A stretch of 48,159 nucleotides of DNA from assembly GCA_012728335.1 (NCBI GenBank), contig JAAYFG010000010.1, positions 1-48,159 on the forward strand, written 5' to 3'. The notes under the pieces were generated by a model, which made no database searches, had not been told where the DNA came from, and saw only the letters and a list, made by a program, of their open reading frames with translations. Numbering within the stretch: position 1 is the first letter of the stretch; every line of letters begins with the position of its first letter. Below, in pieces: positions 33,906-42,115 of this stretch. This DNA is from Tissierellia bacterium. GTDB lineage: Bacteria > Bacillota > Clostridia > Tissierellales > Peptoniphilaceae. The translations under genes were made by a program, and so were the position numbers.

Positions 33906-34829
33906 ATGAAAGATTTGAAAGACACTTGTAAAATTGCAGTAGTTCAAGCTGCTCCTGTGATGTTTGATAAAGAAAAATGTGTTGAGAAGACTATTGAATA
34001 CATAGAAGAAGCTGCAAATAATGGGTCGGAATTAATTGTTTTTCCTGAACTCTTCATTCCGGGCTATCCATATGGTATGACATTTGGATTTACTGTAGGA
34101 AGTAGACAAGAAGATGGTCGTAAAGATTGGAAGATATACTATGACAATTCCATTTTAGTTCCAGGACCTGAAACAGAAGCTATGGGAAATGCGGCAAAAA
34201 AAGCTAAAGCATATGTTAGTATAGGCGTTTCTGAACGTGATCCGTTAAATGGTACCCTTTATAATACAAATTTGTTTTTCAATCCTGAAGGAGAGCTTAC
34301 GACTGTACATAGAAAACTAAAACCTACTGGCTCGGAAAGAGTAGTTTGGGGAGACGCAAATGAAGGCTATTTTCCTGTATTGGAAACTCCTTGGGGGAAT
34401 ATGGGAAGTATGATTTGTTGGGAAAGTTATATGCCATTGGCTCGTGTAGCGTTGTATGAAAAAGGTGTGACCCTTTATATTTCACCTAATACAAATGATA
34501 ATCCAGAATGGCAACATACTATAAAACATATTGCTATAGAAGGACGTTGTTACTTCATAAATTGTGATATGTATTTTACTAAAGATATGTATCCTGATAA
34601 TCTAAATAGAAAAGAAGAAATAGACAGACTTTCTGACATAGTTTGTAGAGGCGGAAGTTGTATAGTCGATCCTTATGGACACTATGTAACTGAACCGGTT
34701 TGGGATAGAGAAGAAATCATATATGCAGAACTAGATATGGAAAAAGTTCCAATGAGTAAAATGGAATTTGACCCTACAGGACATTATGCAAGACCAGATG
34801 TATTGAAATTATGGTATGAAGACAAATAA
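33906..34829 (+). CDS. Nitrilase
   Basis: 307 residues, ATG 33906 after AGGAG (an earlier in-frame ATG 18 bases up contains that site). Catalytic triad: Glu48 in VFPELFIPGYP, Lys137 in HRKLKPTGSERVVWGD, Cys171 in MICWESYMPLAR. The ERVVWGD and CWESYMPLAR motifs belong to true nitrilases (branch 1), which turn R-CN into the acid and ammonia, rather than to amidases or carbamoylputrescine hydrolases. Normal length lacks the long C-terminal tail of plant/Rhodococcus forms. Single gene with own promoter and a shared convergent terminator. Substrate unknown; cyanide-derived or aldoxime-derived nitriles are possible. Confidence 0.9.
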   Translation: MKDLKDTCKIAVVQAAPVMFDKEKCVEKTIEYIEEAANNGSELIVFPELFIPGYPYGMTFGFTVGSRQEDGRKDWKIYYDNSILVPGPETEAMGNAAKKAKAYVSIGVSERDPLNGTLYNTNLFFNPEGELTTVHRKLKPTGSERVVWGDANEGYFPVLETPWGNMGSMICWESYMPLARVALYEKGVTLYISPNTNDNPEWQHTIKHIAIEGRCYFINCDMYFTKDMYPDNLNRKEEIDRLSDIVCRGGSCIVDPYGHYVTEPVWDREEIIYAELDMEKVPMSKMEFDPTGHYARPDVLKLWYEDK

Positions 34830-34854
34830 AAGAGGTCATATGACCTCTTTTTTA
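34827..34854. terminator. Bidirectional terminator between convergent genes
   Basis: Perfect palindromic stem AAAAGAGGTCA/TGACCTCTTTT, flanked by A-run and T-run. It overlaps the nitrilase stop and the last codons of trmO. Confidence 0.93.
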
Positions 34855-35274
34855 CTTATCAACATTTTTACTATATGGTTTTATATCCAAAAGTGGAGTT
34901 CCACTTAAAGTATCTACCCCTGAAAAAACTATCTCATTTCCGTCAATGGAAATAATTTTTATGATTGAAGAACCGATTCCATTTGGTCTATGAGGGCTCC
35001 TAGTAGAGAAGACACCAACCTTTTTGTCTGTTCCATGTGTTCTAGTAGTGATTGTGTATCCAGGCGACATATGGAAGTGGAATAATATCATGGCATATGA
35101 ATTTGCCTCTATATCTTTTATCCCTTCAACATATTCTTCATCTATGTGAAGTATTCCTGTGACATTAGGATTGTTATAAGGTGAATCTGGATGGAAAGGT
35201 GGAACTTTAAAATCTTCAGGCTCTTTAAATGGAGTCTCAATTATTCCGATTGGTTTAATTAGTATTTCTTTCAT
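34852..35274 (-). CDS. trmO: TrmO/TsaA-family tRNA m6t6A37 methyltransferase
   Basis: 140 residues. IGIIETPFKEP, FSTRSPHRPNGIGSS (about 92-106) and DTLSGTPLLDIKPY (about 121-134) are the conserved strands of the TsaA/TrmO beta-barrel, which uses SAM to methylate N6-threonylcarbamoyl-A37 in tRNA-Thr. The protein lacks the extra C-terminal domain of E. coli TrmO (about 235), as many short homologues do, so whether it acts on tRNA or another target is open. AGGAGG precedes the ATG. Second gene after the carbonic-anhydrase-like gene, 23 bases apart. Confidence 0.85.
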   Translation of the reverse strand: MKEILIKPIGIIETPFKEPEDFKVPPFHPDSPYNNPNVTGILHIDEEYVEGIKDIEANSYAMILFHFHMSPGYTITTRTHGTDKKVGVFSTRSPHRPNGIGSSIIKIISIDGNEIVFSGVDTLSGTPLLDIKPYSKNVDK

Positions 35275-35297
35275 CGTAACCTCCTAAGGTAATTAAA

Positions 35298-36278
35298 TTA
35301 TCTTAGTTCTCTTATTACCCAATCAGGTCTTTCTTGAAGCTCGTCAAGTTTTCCTATTGCTTTACCTGGAAATCCTTCTATGACAGTGTTATCTTCAAAC
35401 ACATCTCTTTGCTTAATCAATGTACCAGATTTAATCAAGCAGTTTTCTCCTATTACGCTATTATCGGATATTATTACTCCAGACTCAATGATTGTATTTT
35501 CGCCAATGATAGTTCCATGAATCATTGAATTTGGGCCTATGACCACATTATCTTTAATGATGAGTTCATTATTAGGTAGTAAGTGTAAGACTGAGTTTTC
35601 CAAAATATGAACATTGTTTCCTATTTTAATTGGGCCATGAGAATCTCCAACTATTCTAACTCCAGCTCCTATTACGCTATTTTTACCGATTTGCACATCA
35701 CCTGTTGCTTCAGCCGATTCAAACAGATATGCGCTATCATCAATTATTGGATATTTATCTCCGTAATTATAAAGTTTACCCATTGATATTTCCTCCTCAG
35801 ATAATTCAATTATATTTTCTGCAAAATTAGTCAAATCAATATTTCCGCCACGCATTCTCTGTATCATTGCCTTATCATCTTCTGTAAGCTTTCTTATAAT
35901 TCTTCCTGGTCTGCCTACAACTACTGAATTATCAGGGATAATAGTATTTGCCGGAATTATTGTTCCTTCTCCAAAAATACACATATTTCCAACTTTGCAT
36001 CCCGGAAGAAATATAGTAGAATTTCCAATTTCACACAAATCACCAATCTCTGCTCCGATTGCGACACATTTGTGGCCAAATATAGTTTTTTGCCCAACTT
36101 TTGTAGGGTTTTCTGGAGTTCCAATTATAACTGAATTTTCTAATACCCAAGATGAATTGCCTATAGTTAGAGAATCGTTTGTAGACCTAAGTATAGCACC
36201 TTGAGCTATATATACATTATTACCAAGTCTAACTTTGCCGATCAGCTTTGCTGAATCTCTTATATCGATATTATTCAT
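35298..36278 (-). CDS. Tandem left-handed beta-helix protein, gamma-carbonic-anhydrase-like
   Basis: 326 residues with two hexapeptide-repeat domains (about 5-130 and 178-310), joined by a charged helix. Both resemble gamma-class carbonic anhydrases, which bind zinc with three histidines in VVVH and GHxxxLHG motifs. Domain 1 has only the middle one (His69 in IFGHKCVAIG; the others are Gly53 and Ile74). Domain 2 has only the outer two (His232 in SVLH and His254 in MIHG; the middle site is Pro249). Single-domain relatives are about 170 residues, so this is a duplication fusion. Catalysis is doubtful unless a composite site forms. AGGAGG precedes the ATG; trmO follows. Confidence 0.85.
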   Translation of the reverse strand: MNNIDIRDSAKLIGKVRLGNNVYIAQGAILRSTNDSLTIGNSSWVLENSVIIGTPENPTKVGQKTIFGHKCVAIGAEIGDLCEIGNSTIFLPGCKVGNMCIFGEGTIIPANTIIPDNSVVVGRPGRIIRKLTEDDKAMIQRMRGGNIDLTNFAENIIELSEEEISMGKLYNYGDKYPIIDDSAYLFESAEATGDVQIGKNSVIGAGVRIVGDSHGPIKIGNNVHILENSVLHLLPNNELIIKDNVVIGPNSMIHGTIIGENTIIESGVIISDNSVIGENCLIKSGTLIKQRDVFEDNTVIEGFPGKAIGKLDELQERPDWVIRELR

Positions 36279-36519
36279 AGTTCCCTCCTTTTAATAATCT
36301 GCATATATATTTTATCATATTTATGAGGTAAAGCGATAACTCTAAATATGTATAATTAGATAACTGAAATGAGAATATAGTCACTGGGAATAGATATGCA
36401 AAACACTTTTGGAAAAGATTAGGGTATAAGTACTATAATTCTATTTTAAATAAGGAAAACCTTTAAATATTATGCTGAAATCACAGGATAAAAGTTAAGA
36501 AGATACCTAGAGGTGCAAT

Positions 36520-37146
36520 ATGAATAATTCTATTTACGACAAAAAGATAAGAGAAGAATTTGCCAGACAACTGTTACTTATAGTAAATCCAGTTAAATAT
36601 GAAGAGTCATACCTTAGCGATAGACCAGATATAAAAAATGATGCTTTAAGTATTGGAGTTGAAGTTACTAGTTCAATCGCTTCTGAAGTTCATAGATTTA
36701 TTTCCAGAGGAAGAAAATTTTATAAGAAGAGTATCGTTACGTCAGAAACTAATTATATAAGTCAGAATAAAATAAAGTATCGTAGAGATAATAAAAACCC
36801 TGTGAGGAGTCGCTGGGATAGTTTAAGTGATATTGTAAAAGCTTATAATAGGAAGTATAAGAGTATGCAAAAAGAAGGATATGATATTTTTGAAGAAAAT
36901 AATGTATTCATAAATGCAGAATTAGCTTCAAAGAGTGATATTAGAGATTTTATAGACTTTATAGGAAATAGAAAGATTACAAGAAAGGATTTTGACTATG
37001 TATATATTTACACTAGATTATTCCAAATGAATTTGGTATTTGAAATCAAATTAAAGCCTAAACACATAAAGTATTTAGAAATTACAGATGAAGAAATAGC
37101 CAATACAATCAAAAAGACTAAAGATAATGTGGATAATTTATTTTGA
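36520..37146 (+). CDS. Hypothetical protein, possible PD-(D/E)XK nuclease fold
   Basis: 208 residues, GAGGTG before the ATG. Not recognised as a named family. DRPDIKNDALSIGVEVTSSI (about 35-54) has the Asp ... Glu-Val-Thr layout of PD-(D/E)XK endonuclease-like proteins, with Thr or Val in place of the usual lysine. The rest is Lys/Arg-rich and mostly helical, with a beta strand DFDYVYIYTRL. No modification enzyme or partner lies next to it. It is a lone gene with its own terminator. A nuclease role is inference and the missing lysine counts against activity. Confidence 0.65.
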   Translation: MNNSIYDKKIREEFARQLLLIVNPVKYEESYLSDRPDIKNDALSIGVEVTSSIASEVHRFISRGRKFYKKSIVTSETNYISQNKIKYRRDNKNPVRSRWDSLSDIVKAYNRKYKSMQKEGYDIFEENNVFINAELASKSDIRDFIDFIGNRKITRKDFDYVYIYTRLFQMNLVFEIKLKPKHIKYLEITDEEIANTIKKTKDNVDNLF

Positions 37147-37180
37147 AAAGGAGACTAGATAGTAATTAGTCTTCTTTTTT
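37147..37180 (+). terminator. Terminator
   Basis: 10-bp stem AAAGGAGACT/AGTCTTCTTT with one G-T pair, followed by a T-run. Confidence 0.8.
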
Positions 37181-37389
37181 ATTGTATTAAAATATAGTCA
37201 AGGTATTTTGAGTCAAACTCTATTGAAAACCATGAAAATATTGATTGATTGTTTTTCTGTAAGATTGTATAAAAGTATAAAAATGAGGTGAATTGCGTAT
37301 TTTAGTAGATTAGAGCCTATTACAATCTGAGAGTATTTTAAAGGAAATTAGTTACTATGAATTTACCAACAAAAAATTCCAAAAAAGAC

Positions 37390-37419
37390 TTTACAAACAT
37401 ACAACATGTATGCTATTAT
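37390..37419 (+). promoter_or_regulatory. Promoter of SLH gene 2, motif shared with SLH gene 1
   Basis: TTTACA (37390-37395), 18 bp, TATTAT (37414-37419). The spacer holds the inverted repeat CATAC-AACAT-GTATG and the 12-mer TACAAACATACA (37392-37403) seen also at 1226-1237. The transcript has about 110 bases of leader; nothing else is seen in 37181-37535. Confidence 0.6.
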
Positions 37420-37535
37420 ATAGAAAAGTAATTAATACTTAGTTAATAGAGTATTAATTACTAAAAAAATGGCCAAAACATACAATGTGAATGTTAATTT
37501 GTTGTTTATTAATTAAGAGTTATGGGGGATTTAAA

Positions 37536-40262
37536 ATGAAAAAGTCTAAAAAGAGATTGTTGTCACTTGTATTAGCTATAATGCTAATTATTTCCAGTCC
37601 TATTACAACGATAGCTGGACAAACTGAGGAAATAAATAACGACAATTTAGTAGTAAATGAAGTAGTAGAGGTGGAAGATGATACAGAGAATAGCTCACCA
37701 AATGATAATAATTTAGATGGTGATGTACCAAATGAAAACATTGATGAAGAATTACCAGATGAGCAATTAGAAGAGGAAGAAAATAAATCAGATGGTGAAG
37801 ATGGTATATTGGATCAAATAATAGAATTGCCATTGACAGAATTAGAAGAACCTCAAAAGCTTTTTGATGAAAGTGAAATGTTTAGATTAGACTATTCAAA
37901 ACTTATTGAAGTGAGTAGTTTCGCTGAATTAAAGGAAGCTATAGAGGTTAATGAGTATACTGCCAAAGTACCAAAAATTAAAATTCAAAATGACATATAT
38001 ATGGAAGAAACTATAACTATTGAAACATCAATGGATATAAGTGGTGTTTCAGGTGTACGTTTATATGGCGGAAATAATGGGAAGCCAATGTTTATAATAA
38101 AGAAAAGTGAAAAAATTGTTCCAATAGATCCAACGAATCCTTCTCTAGGTGTTACTGAATTGCCAACTCCTGGAACAGTTAGTTTTAATAACATCAGTTT
38201 TGAAGATAGTGGTGAATCAGTAATTTCCTTTGTAAATCCTGGTCTATATTCTGCTACTACTTTACATTTAACGAATGTAGAATTTAATAATAATAGAGCA
38301 AATAAAGGTGCGGCTATAAATATTGTATCTAATAGCACTACAATGGTAGTTTTAGAAGATGTGACTTTTATAAATAATACAGCATTAGCAAATGGTGGAG
38401 CAATATATTTAGAAAATGGGGCATCACCAGAAGATAGTTCGTTTGAAGAAACTAATATTGTGGTATCGGATAATAATGTTGAATTTATCAATAATACAGC
38501 ATCAGAAAATGGTGGAGCAATTTATCATAAGGGATTAAATGGTAACGGAGTTTCAATGATGTTCTATAGTTCGATATTTGAAGGAAACACAGCAAATGAT
38601 GGTGGAGCAATAATGATGGAGGATTCTTCAAATAGTGGACTTAATATTGGAGAAAATACTATATTGAATGGCAATAAAGCAAAATATGGTGGAGCGCTTG
38701 CACTGAAAAATTTAGAAGATTCAACAATTTCAATAAATTCAGAAACTGAATTTAGAAATAATACTGCAAATGATGGTGGAGCTATCTATGCTGTAAATTT
38801 ATTGGAAACAGAATTTGATATAGAAAGCTCTAGTTTGTCTGGCAACAAAGCAACTGGAAAAGCAACTGTATGTGGATTGAACAATGGGTATGGAGGAGCT
38901 ATCTATCTTGAAAACTACAATAGTGAAGAATATATTGTAGATATGTATTCCGTATCTTTTGAAAACAACTACGCTAATGCAAATGGAGGTGCTATAGCAC
39001 TTTCAAATATAGATTTTACAGATGATGGTAATGAAGATTATGACAAACTACAATTAGGATATGATGATGATAGAGTTATTTTTGCAAATAACGAAGCTGG
39101 TAATGGATTTTTCAGCTTAAACCCTACTGAATATACTAATTTATCGAATGTTCATGGATTAAGAACAGGATATGATATAGATGTTTCAAAAGTTGGGGAT
39201 TATGGAAACTATGCATATAATAATTATGATGTGAGCTTTGTAAATGGACTTTATGTAAAATATGATGGAAATGGAAATACATCAGGTACAGCACCTATTG
39301 ATTCTAATAACCCTTATGAAAAAAATAGCACAGTTAAAGTCTTAGATAAAGGCGACTTAAAGAAAGATGGATATGAATTTCTTGGTTGGAAAGCCGAATC
39401 AGGGACTCTGTACAAATATGAAGATACATTTGAAATAGTAGAAAACACAGTACTATGTGCAGAATGGAAAAAAATAGAAAAACCAGTAACACCGGAAAAA
39501 CCTGATCCATGGATTCCGGAATGGGATGTAACTCCTGAGTTAAATAAAGAAGATCATTATGCTTATTTAGTAGGATATCCTGATAATACTGTTAAACCTG
39601 AAGATAATATAACTAGAGCAGAAGTTAGTACCATATTTTTTAGAATGATGACGAACGATTCTAGAAATAAATATTGGAGTACCGATAATAGCTATGGAGA
39701 TGTAAAGACTACTAGTTGGTATAATAATGCTATATCTACTTTGAGCAATGCAAATGCAATAAATGGATATCCTGACGGAAGCTTTAAGCCAAATGCAAAA
39801 ATTACAAGAGGTGAATTTGCAACTATGGCATCAAGATTCCTTTCTGAATCTGGGAATTTAACTAACAATAAATTTACTGATGTGAAAGGAAATTGGGCAG
39901 AAAATGCAATTAATAAACTTGCCTCATTAGGATTAATAAAAGGATACAGTGACGGAAGTTTTAAACCAAATCAAGAGATTACTAGAGCTGAAGCAGTTAT
40001 GCTTATGAACTCTGTTCTAGAAAGAGCACCACATAAGGATGAACTACTATCTGGTATGAAGACTTGGTCTGACAACTCAAATAGAGATGCATGGTATTAT
40101 GCACAGATTCAAGAAGCGACAAACTCTCACAAATATACTAGAAAATCAAAATCCAGTATTGAAACTTGGAAAGAGTTACTTCCAATTAGAAACTGGACTG
40201 ATTTAGAAAAAGAGTGGAGTAATTCAAATACTAGTAAAAATTATGGCGAAGTTATGAAGTAA
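37536..40262 (+). CDS. Large SLH surface protein with beta-helix repeats
   Basis: 908 residues, ATG 37536 after GGGGGAT. Signal peptide MKKSKKRLLSLVLAIMLIIS (cleavage near TIAGQ), then a strongly acidic region (about 30-115). Residues about 140-490 form a right-handed beta-helix with six polymorphic-membrane-protein type repeats of the form FxNNTAxxxGGAIY (for example NNTASENGGAIY, NTANDGGAI, NNYANANGGAIAL). About 571-648 is an InlB-type repeat (YEFLGW ... LCAEWK). Three SLH domains (about 676-835) with GYPDNT, GYPDGS and GYSDGS, and a C-terminal NSHKY...ETWKE motif as in the first SLH protein. A secreted, wall-anchored adhesin-like protein is inferred from this layout. Confidence 0.9.
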   Translation: MKKSKKRLLSLVLAIMLIISSPITTIAGQTEEINNDNLVVNEVVEVEDDTENSSPNDNNLDGDVPNENIDEELPDEQLEEEENKSDGEDGILDQIIELPLTELEEPQKLFDESEMFRLDYSKLIEVSSFAELKEAIEVNEYTAKVPKIKIQNDIYMEETITIETSMDISGVSGVRLYGGNNGKPMFIIKKSEKIVPIDPTNPSLGVTELPTPGTVSFNNISFEDSGESVISFVNPGLYSATTLHLTNVEFNNNRANKGAAINIVSNSTTMVVLEDVTFINNTALANGGAIYLENGASPEDSSFEETNIVVSDNNVEFINNTASENGGAIYHKGLNGNGVSMMFYSSIFEGNTANDGGAIMMEDSSNSGLNIGENTILNGNKAKYGGALALKNLEDSTISINSETEFRNNTANDGGAIYAVNLLETEFDIESSSLSGNKATGKATVCGLNNGYGGAIYLENYNSEEYIVDMYSVSFENNYANANGGAIALSNIDFTDDGNEDYDKLQLGYDDDRVIFANNEAGNGFFSLNPTEYTNLSNVHGLRTGYDIDVSKVGDYGNYAYNNYDVSFVNGLYVKYDGNGNTSGTAPIDSNNPYEKNSTVKVLDKGDLKKDGYEFLGWKAESGTLYKYEDTFEIVENTVLCAEWKKIEKPVTPEKPDPWIPEWDVTPELNKEDHYAYLVGYPDNTVKPEDNITRAEVSTIFFRMMTNDSRNKYWSTDNSYGDVKTTSWYNNAISTLSNANAINGYPDGSFKPNAKITRGEFATMASRFLSESGNLTNNKFTDVKGNWAENAINKLASLGLIKGYSDGSFKPNQEITRAEAVMLMNSVLERAPHKDELLSGMKTWSDNSNRDAWYYAQIQEATNSHKYTRKSKSSIETWKELLPIRNWTDLEKEWSNSNTSKNYGEVMK

Positions 40263-40288
40263 AAAAAGAGACCTAAGGTCTCTTTTTT
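40261..40288 (+). terminator. Terminator of SLH gene 2
   Basis: Stem GAGACC/GGTCTC extended by A-run and T-run pairs, loop TAA; begins at the stop codon. Confidence 0.9.
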
Positions 40289-40712
40289 ATTGCTTATATA
40301 ATAAAAACTAAAACTGGTATGATTTTCAAATGATTAGACTTTAATGAATACATCTATAAGGCAGAAAAATAGACGATTATAGTTATTATAACTAATATAT
40401 GCAAATACTTATTTGGATAGAATTTGCACCGCTATAAATTTATATATTAACTTTTGATATTTAATTGACTATCTTGATAAATAGTGATATGTTGAAGGTG
40501 AAAGAGAATGTTCGAACACTCTTTGAGCATGAAGTATATATCCACATAAGTAATTCAAATCACAAATACTTTTCAATAAATTCTAGACAATTATTTCATT
40601 AAAAGACAGACAAATACAGCCTAGTTTAATATCTAAAATGGTAGATATCTATTTTTGTGTGCAAAAAACTTATTAAGTTAGCATTAGTTAGTTTTGAAAG
40701 GAGTGAAATAAG
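40289..40712 (+). promoter_or_regulatory. Upstream region and leader of nhaC1
   Basis: Promoter TTGACT (40465-40470), 17 bp, TATGTT (40488-40493). The leader of about 210 bases holds AAAGAG/CTCTTT around a TGTTCGAACA palindrome near 40501-40524 and a weak hairpin ATATCTA/TAGATAT (40629-40648) followed by TATTTTT. A leaderless 34-codon ORF from GTG 40498 is possible. The part before 40465 shows nothing I can name. Confidence 0.5.
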
Positions 40713-42092
40713 GTGAATGATAATAATACAAAAAGTAATGGCATAGCGCTTATTCCATTTTTGATTTTCATAGTTGTATATTTAGGTGTAGGTCTATCTC
40801 TAGTGCTCGGAGGAGAAGAGATGGGGTTTTACCAATTTAAAGCTCCTATTGCAGTGATAATAGGTATAATCTTTGCATTTATACTTATAAAAGGGGAAAT
40901 GAATAAAAAGTTTGATGTATTTGTTAGAGGTTGTGGTGAAGAAAATATAATAATAATGTGTATTATCTACATATTAGCAGGTGCTTTCTCCACTGTTTCA
41001 GAAAGTATGGGTGGCGTAGAAGCTACAGTAAACTTAGGGCTTTCAATTATACCTCCTCAATACATTACTGTAGGAATATTTATAATTGCAGCTTTTCTTG
41101 CATTAGCAACTGGAACAAGTGTAGGTACTGTAGTTGCTCTTGGACCTATCGCTATTGGATTTGCAGAAAAAGCTGGATTATCGATGCCTTTAATCGTTGC
41201 TACATTAATTGGTGGTTCGATGTTTGGGGATAACTTGTCGATAATATCTGATACAACGATTGCAGCCACAAGAACTCAGGGCGTAGAGCAATCAGAGAAA
41301 TTCAAGACCAATATAATGATTGCTATCCCAGCATTTGCGCTAACGATAATATTATTGATTATATTTGGAAGGCCAGAAGTAGTTACAGAAGCTCAAGTAT
41401 ATGAATATAATCTCATAAAGATAATTCCTTATTTATTTGTACTTATTGCTGCGGTCGCAGGAGTGAATGTGTTTGTGGTTTTGACATTGGGAACCATACT
41501 AGCAGGTATAATTGGCATTGTAGGCGGAAGCTTTAATGCCATGGCGTTTTCTAATTTAGTGTTTGATGGGTTCAATGGTATGTTTGAAATATTCTTATTA
41601 TCACTATTAACAGGTGGTCTTGCTGCTCTAGTGACTTATGGCGGAGGAATCAACTGGTTAATGGAAAAAGTAAGGGGATTCATAAAAGGGCCTAAATCTG
41701 CTCAAGTTGGAATTGCATCTATGACTTTATTGACAGACTTTGCAACTGCTAATAATACTGTCGCCATAATTATAGCTGGACCTATTGCCAAGAATATTGC
41801 CATGGAATATAAAGTTGATCCAAGGAGAACAGCGTCAATATTAGACGCATTTGGCTCTGTTGGACAAGGGTTTATTCCTTATGGTGTCCAACTATTAATG
41901 GCTGTTCAGTTCACTAATGGTGCAGTGACACCATTCCAAGTAATGCCATTACTATGGTATCAATTTGCACTGGCATTTTTTGCAATATTGTCAATATATG
42001 TACCATTTGCTAATGGCTATATTAATAAGCATCCTTGGGATTTCAATAAATGGCAACCTTTGAAGAAGTCAAAAGAAGAAGTAGTTAGTTAA
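40713..42092 (+). CDS. NhaC-family transporter 1 (possible methionine carrier)
   Basis: 459 residues, GTG start after AAAGGAGTGA. About 11-12 membrane helices. The core ALATGTSVGTVVALGPIAIGFAEKAG (about 125-150), GGSMFGDNLSIISDTTIAATRTQG (about 165-188) and FATANNTVAIIIAGPIA are NhaC-superfamily motifs. NhaC proteins exchange Na+ and H+, but a branch of the family (MetT) is predicted to carry methionine. Immediate pairing with methionine gamma-lyase (23 bases downstream) argues that this copy imports methionine or a related amino acid with Na+; this is inference. It is one of three close paralogues in 6 kb. Confidence 0.88.
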   Translation: MNDNNTKSNGIALIPFLIFIVVYLGVGLSLVLGGEEMGFYQFKAPIAVIIGIIFAFILIKGEMNKKFDVFVRGCGEENIIIMCIIYILAGAFSTVSESMGGVEATVNLGLSIIPPQYITVGIFIIAAFLALATGTSVGTVVALGPIAIGFAEKAGLSMPLIVATLIGGSMFGDNLSIISDTTIAATRTQGVEQSEKFKTNIMIAIPAFALTIILLIIFGRPEVVTEAQVYEYNLIKIIPYLFVLIAAVAGVNVFVVLTLGTILAGIIGIVGGSFNAMAFSNLVFDGFNGMFEIFLLSLLTGGLAALVTYGGGINWLMEKVRGFIKGPKSAQVGIASMTLLTDFATANNTVAIIIAGPIAKNIAMEYKVDPRRTASILDAFGSVGQGFIPYGVQLLMAVQFTNGAVTPFQVMPLLWYQFALAFFAILSIYVPFANGYINKHPWDFNKWQPLKKSKEEVVS

Positions 42093-42115
42093 AATAAGTA
42101 ACTGGAGGGGAAATT

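Noticed and set aside
37985-38491. 168-residue minus-strand frame inside the large SLH gene
   Set aside because: Shadow of the low-complexity repeat coding sequence; no start signals or motifs.
40501-40524. TGTTCGAACA palindrome in the nhaC1 leader as a LexA/SOS box
   Set aside because: Gram-positive LexA boxes have GAAC and GTTC separated by four bases; here GTTC directly abuts GAAC, and it lies downstream of the promoter.
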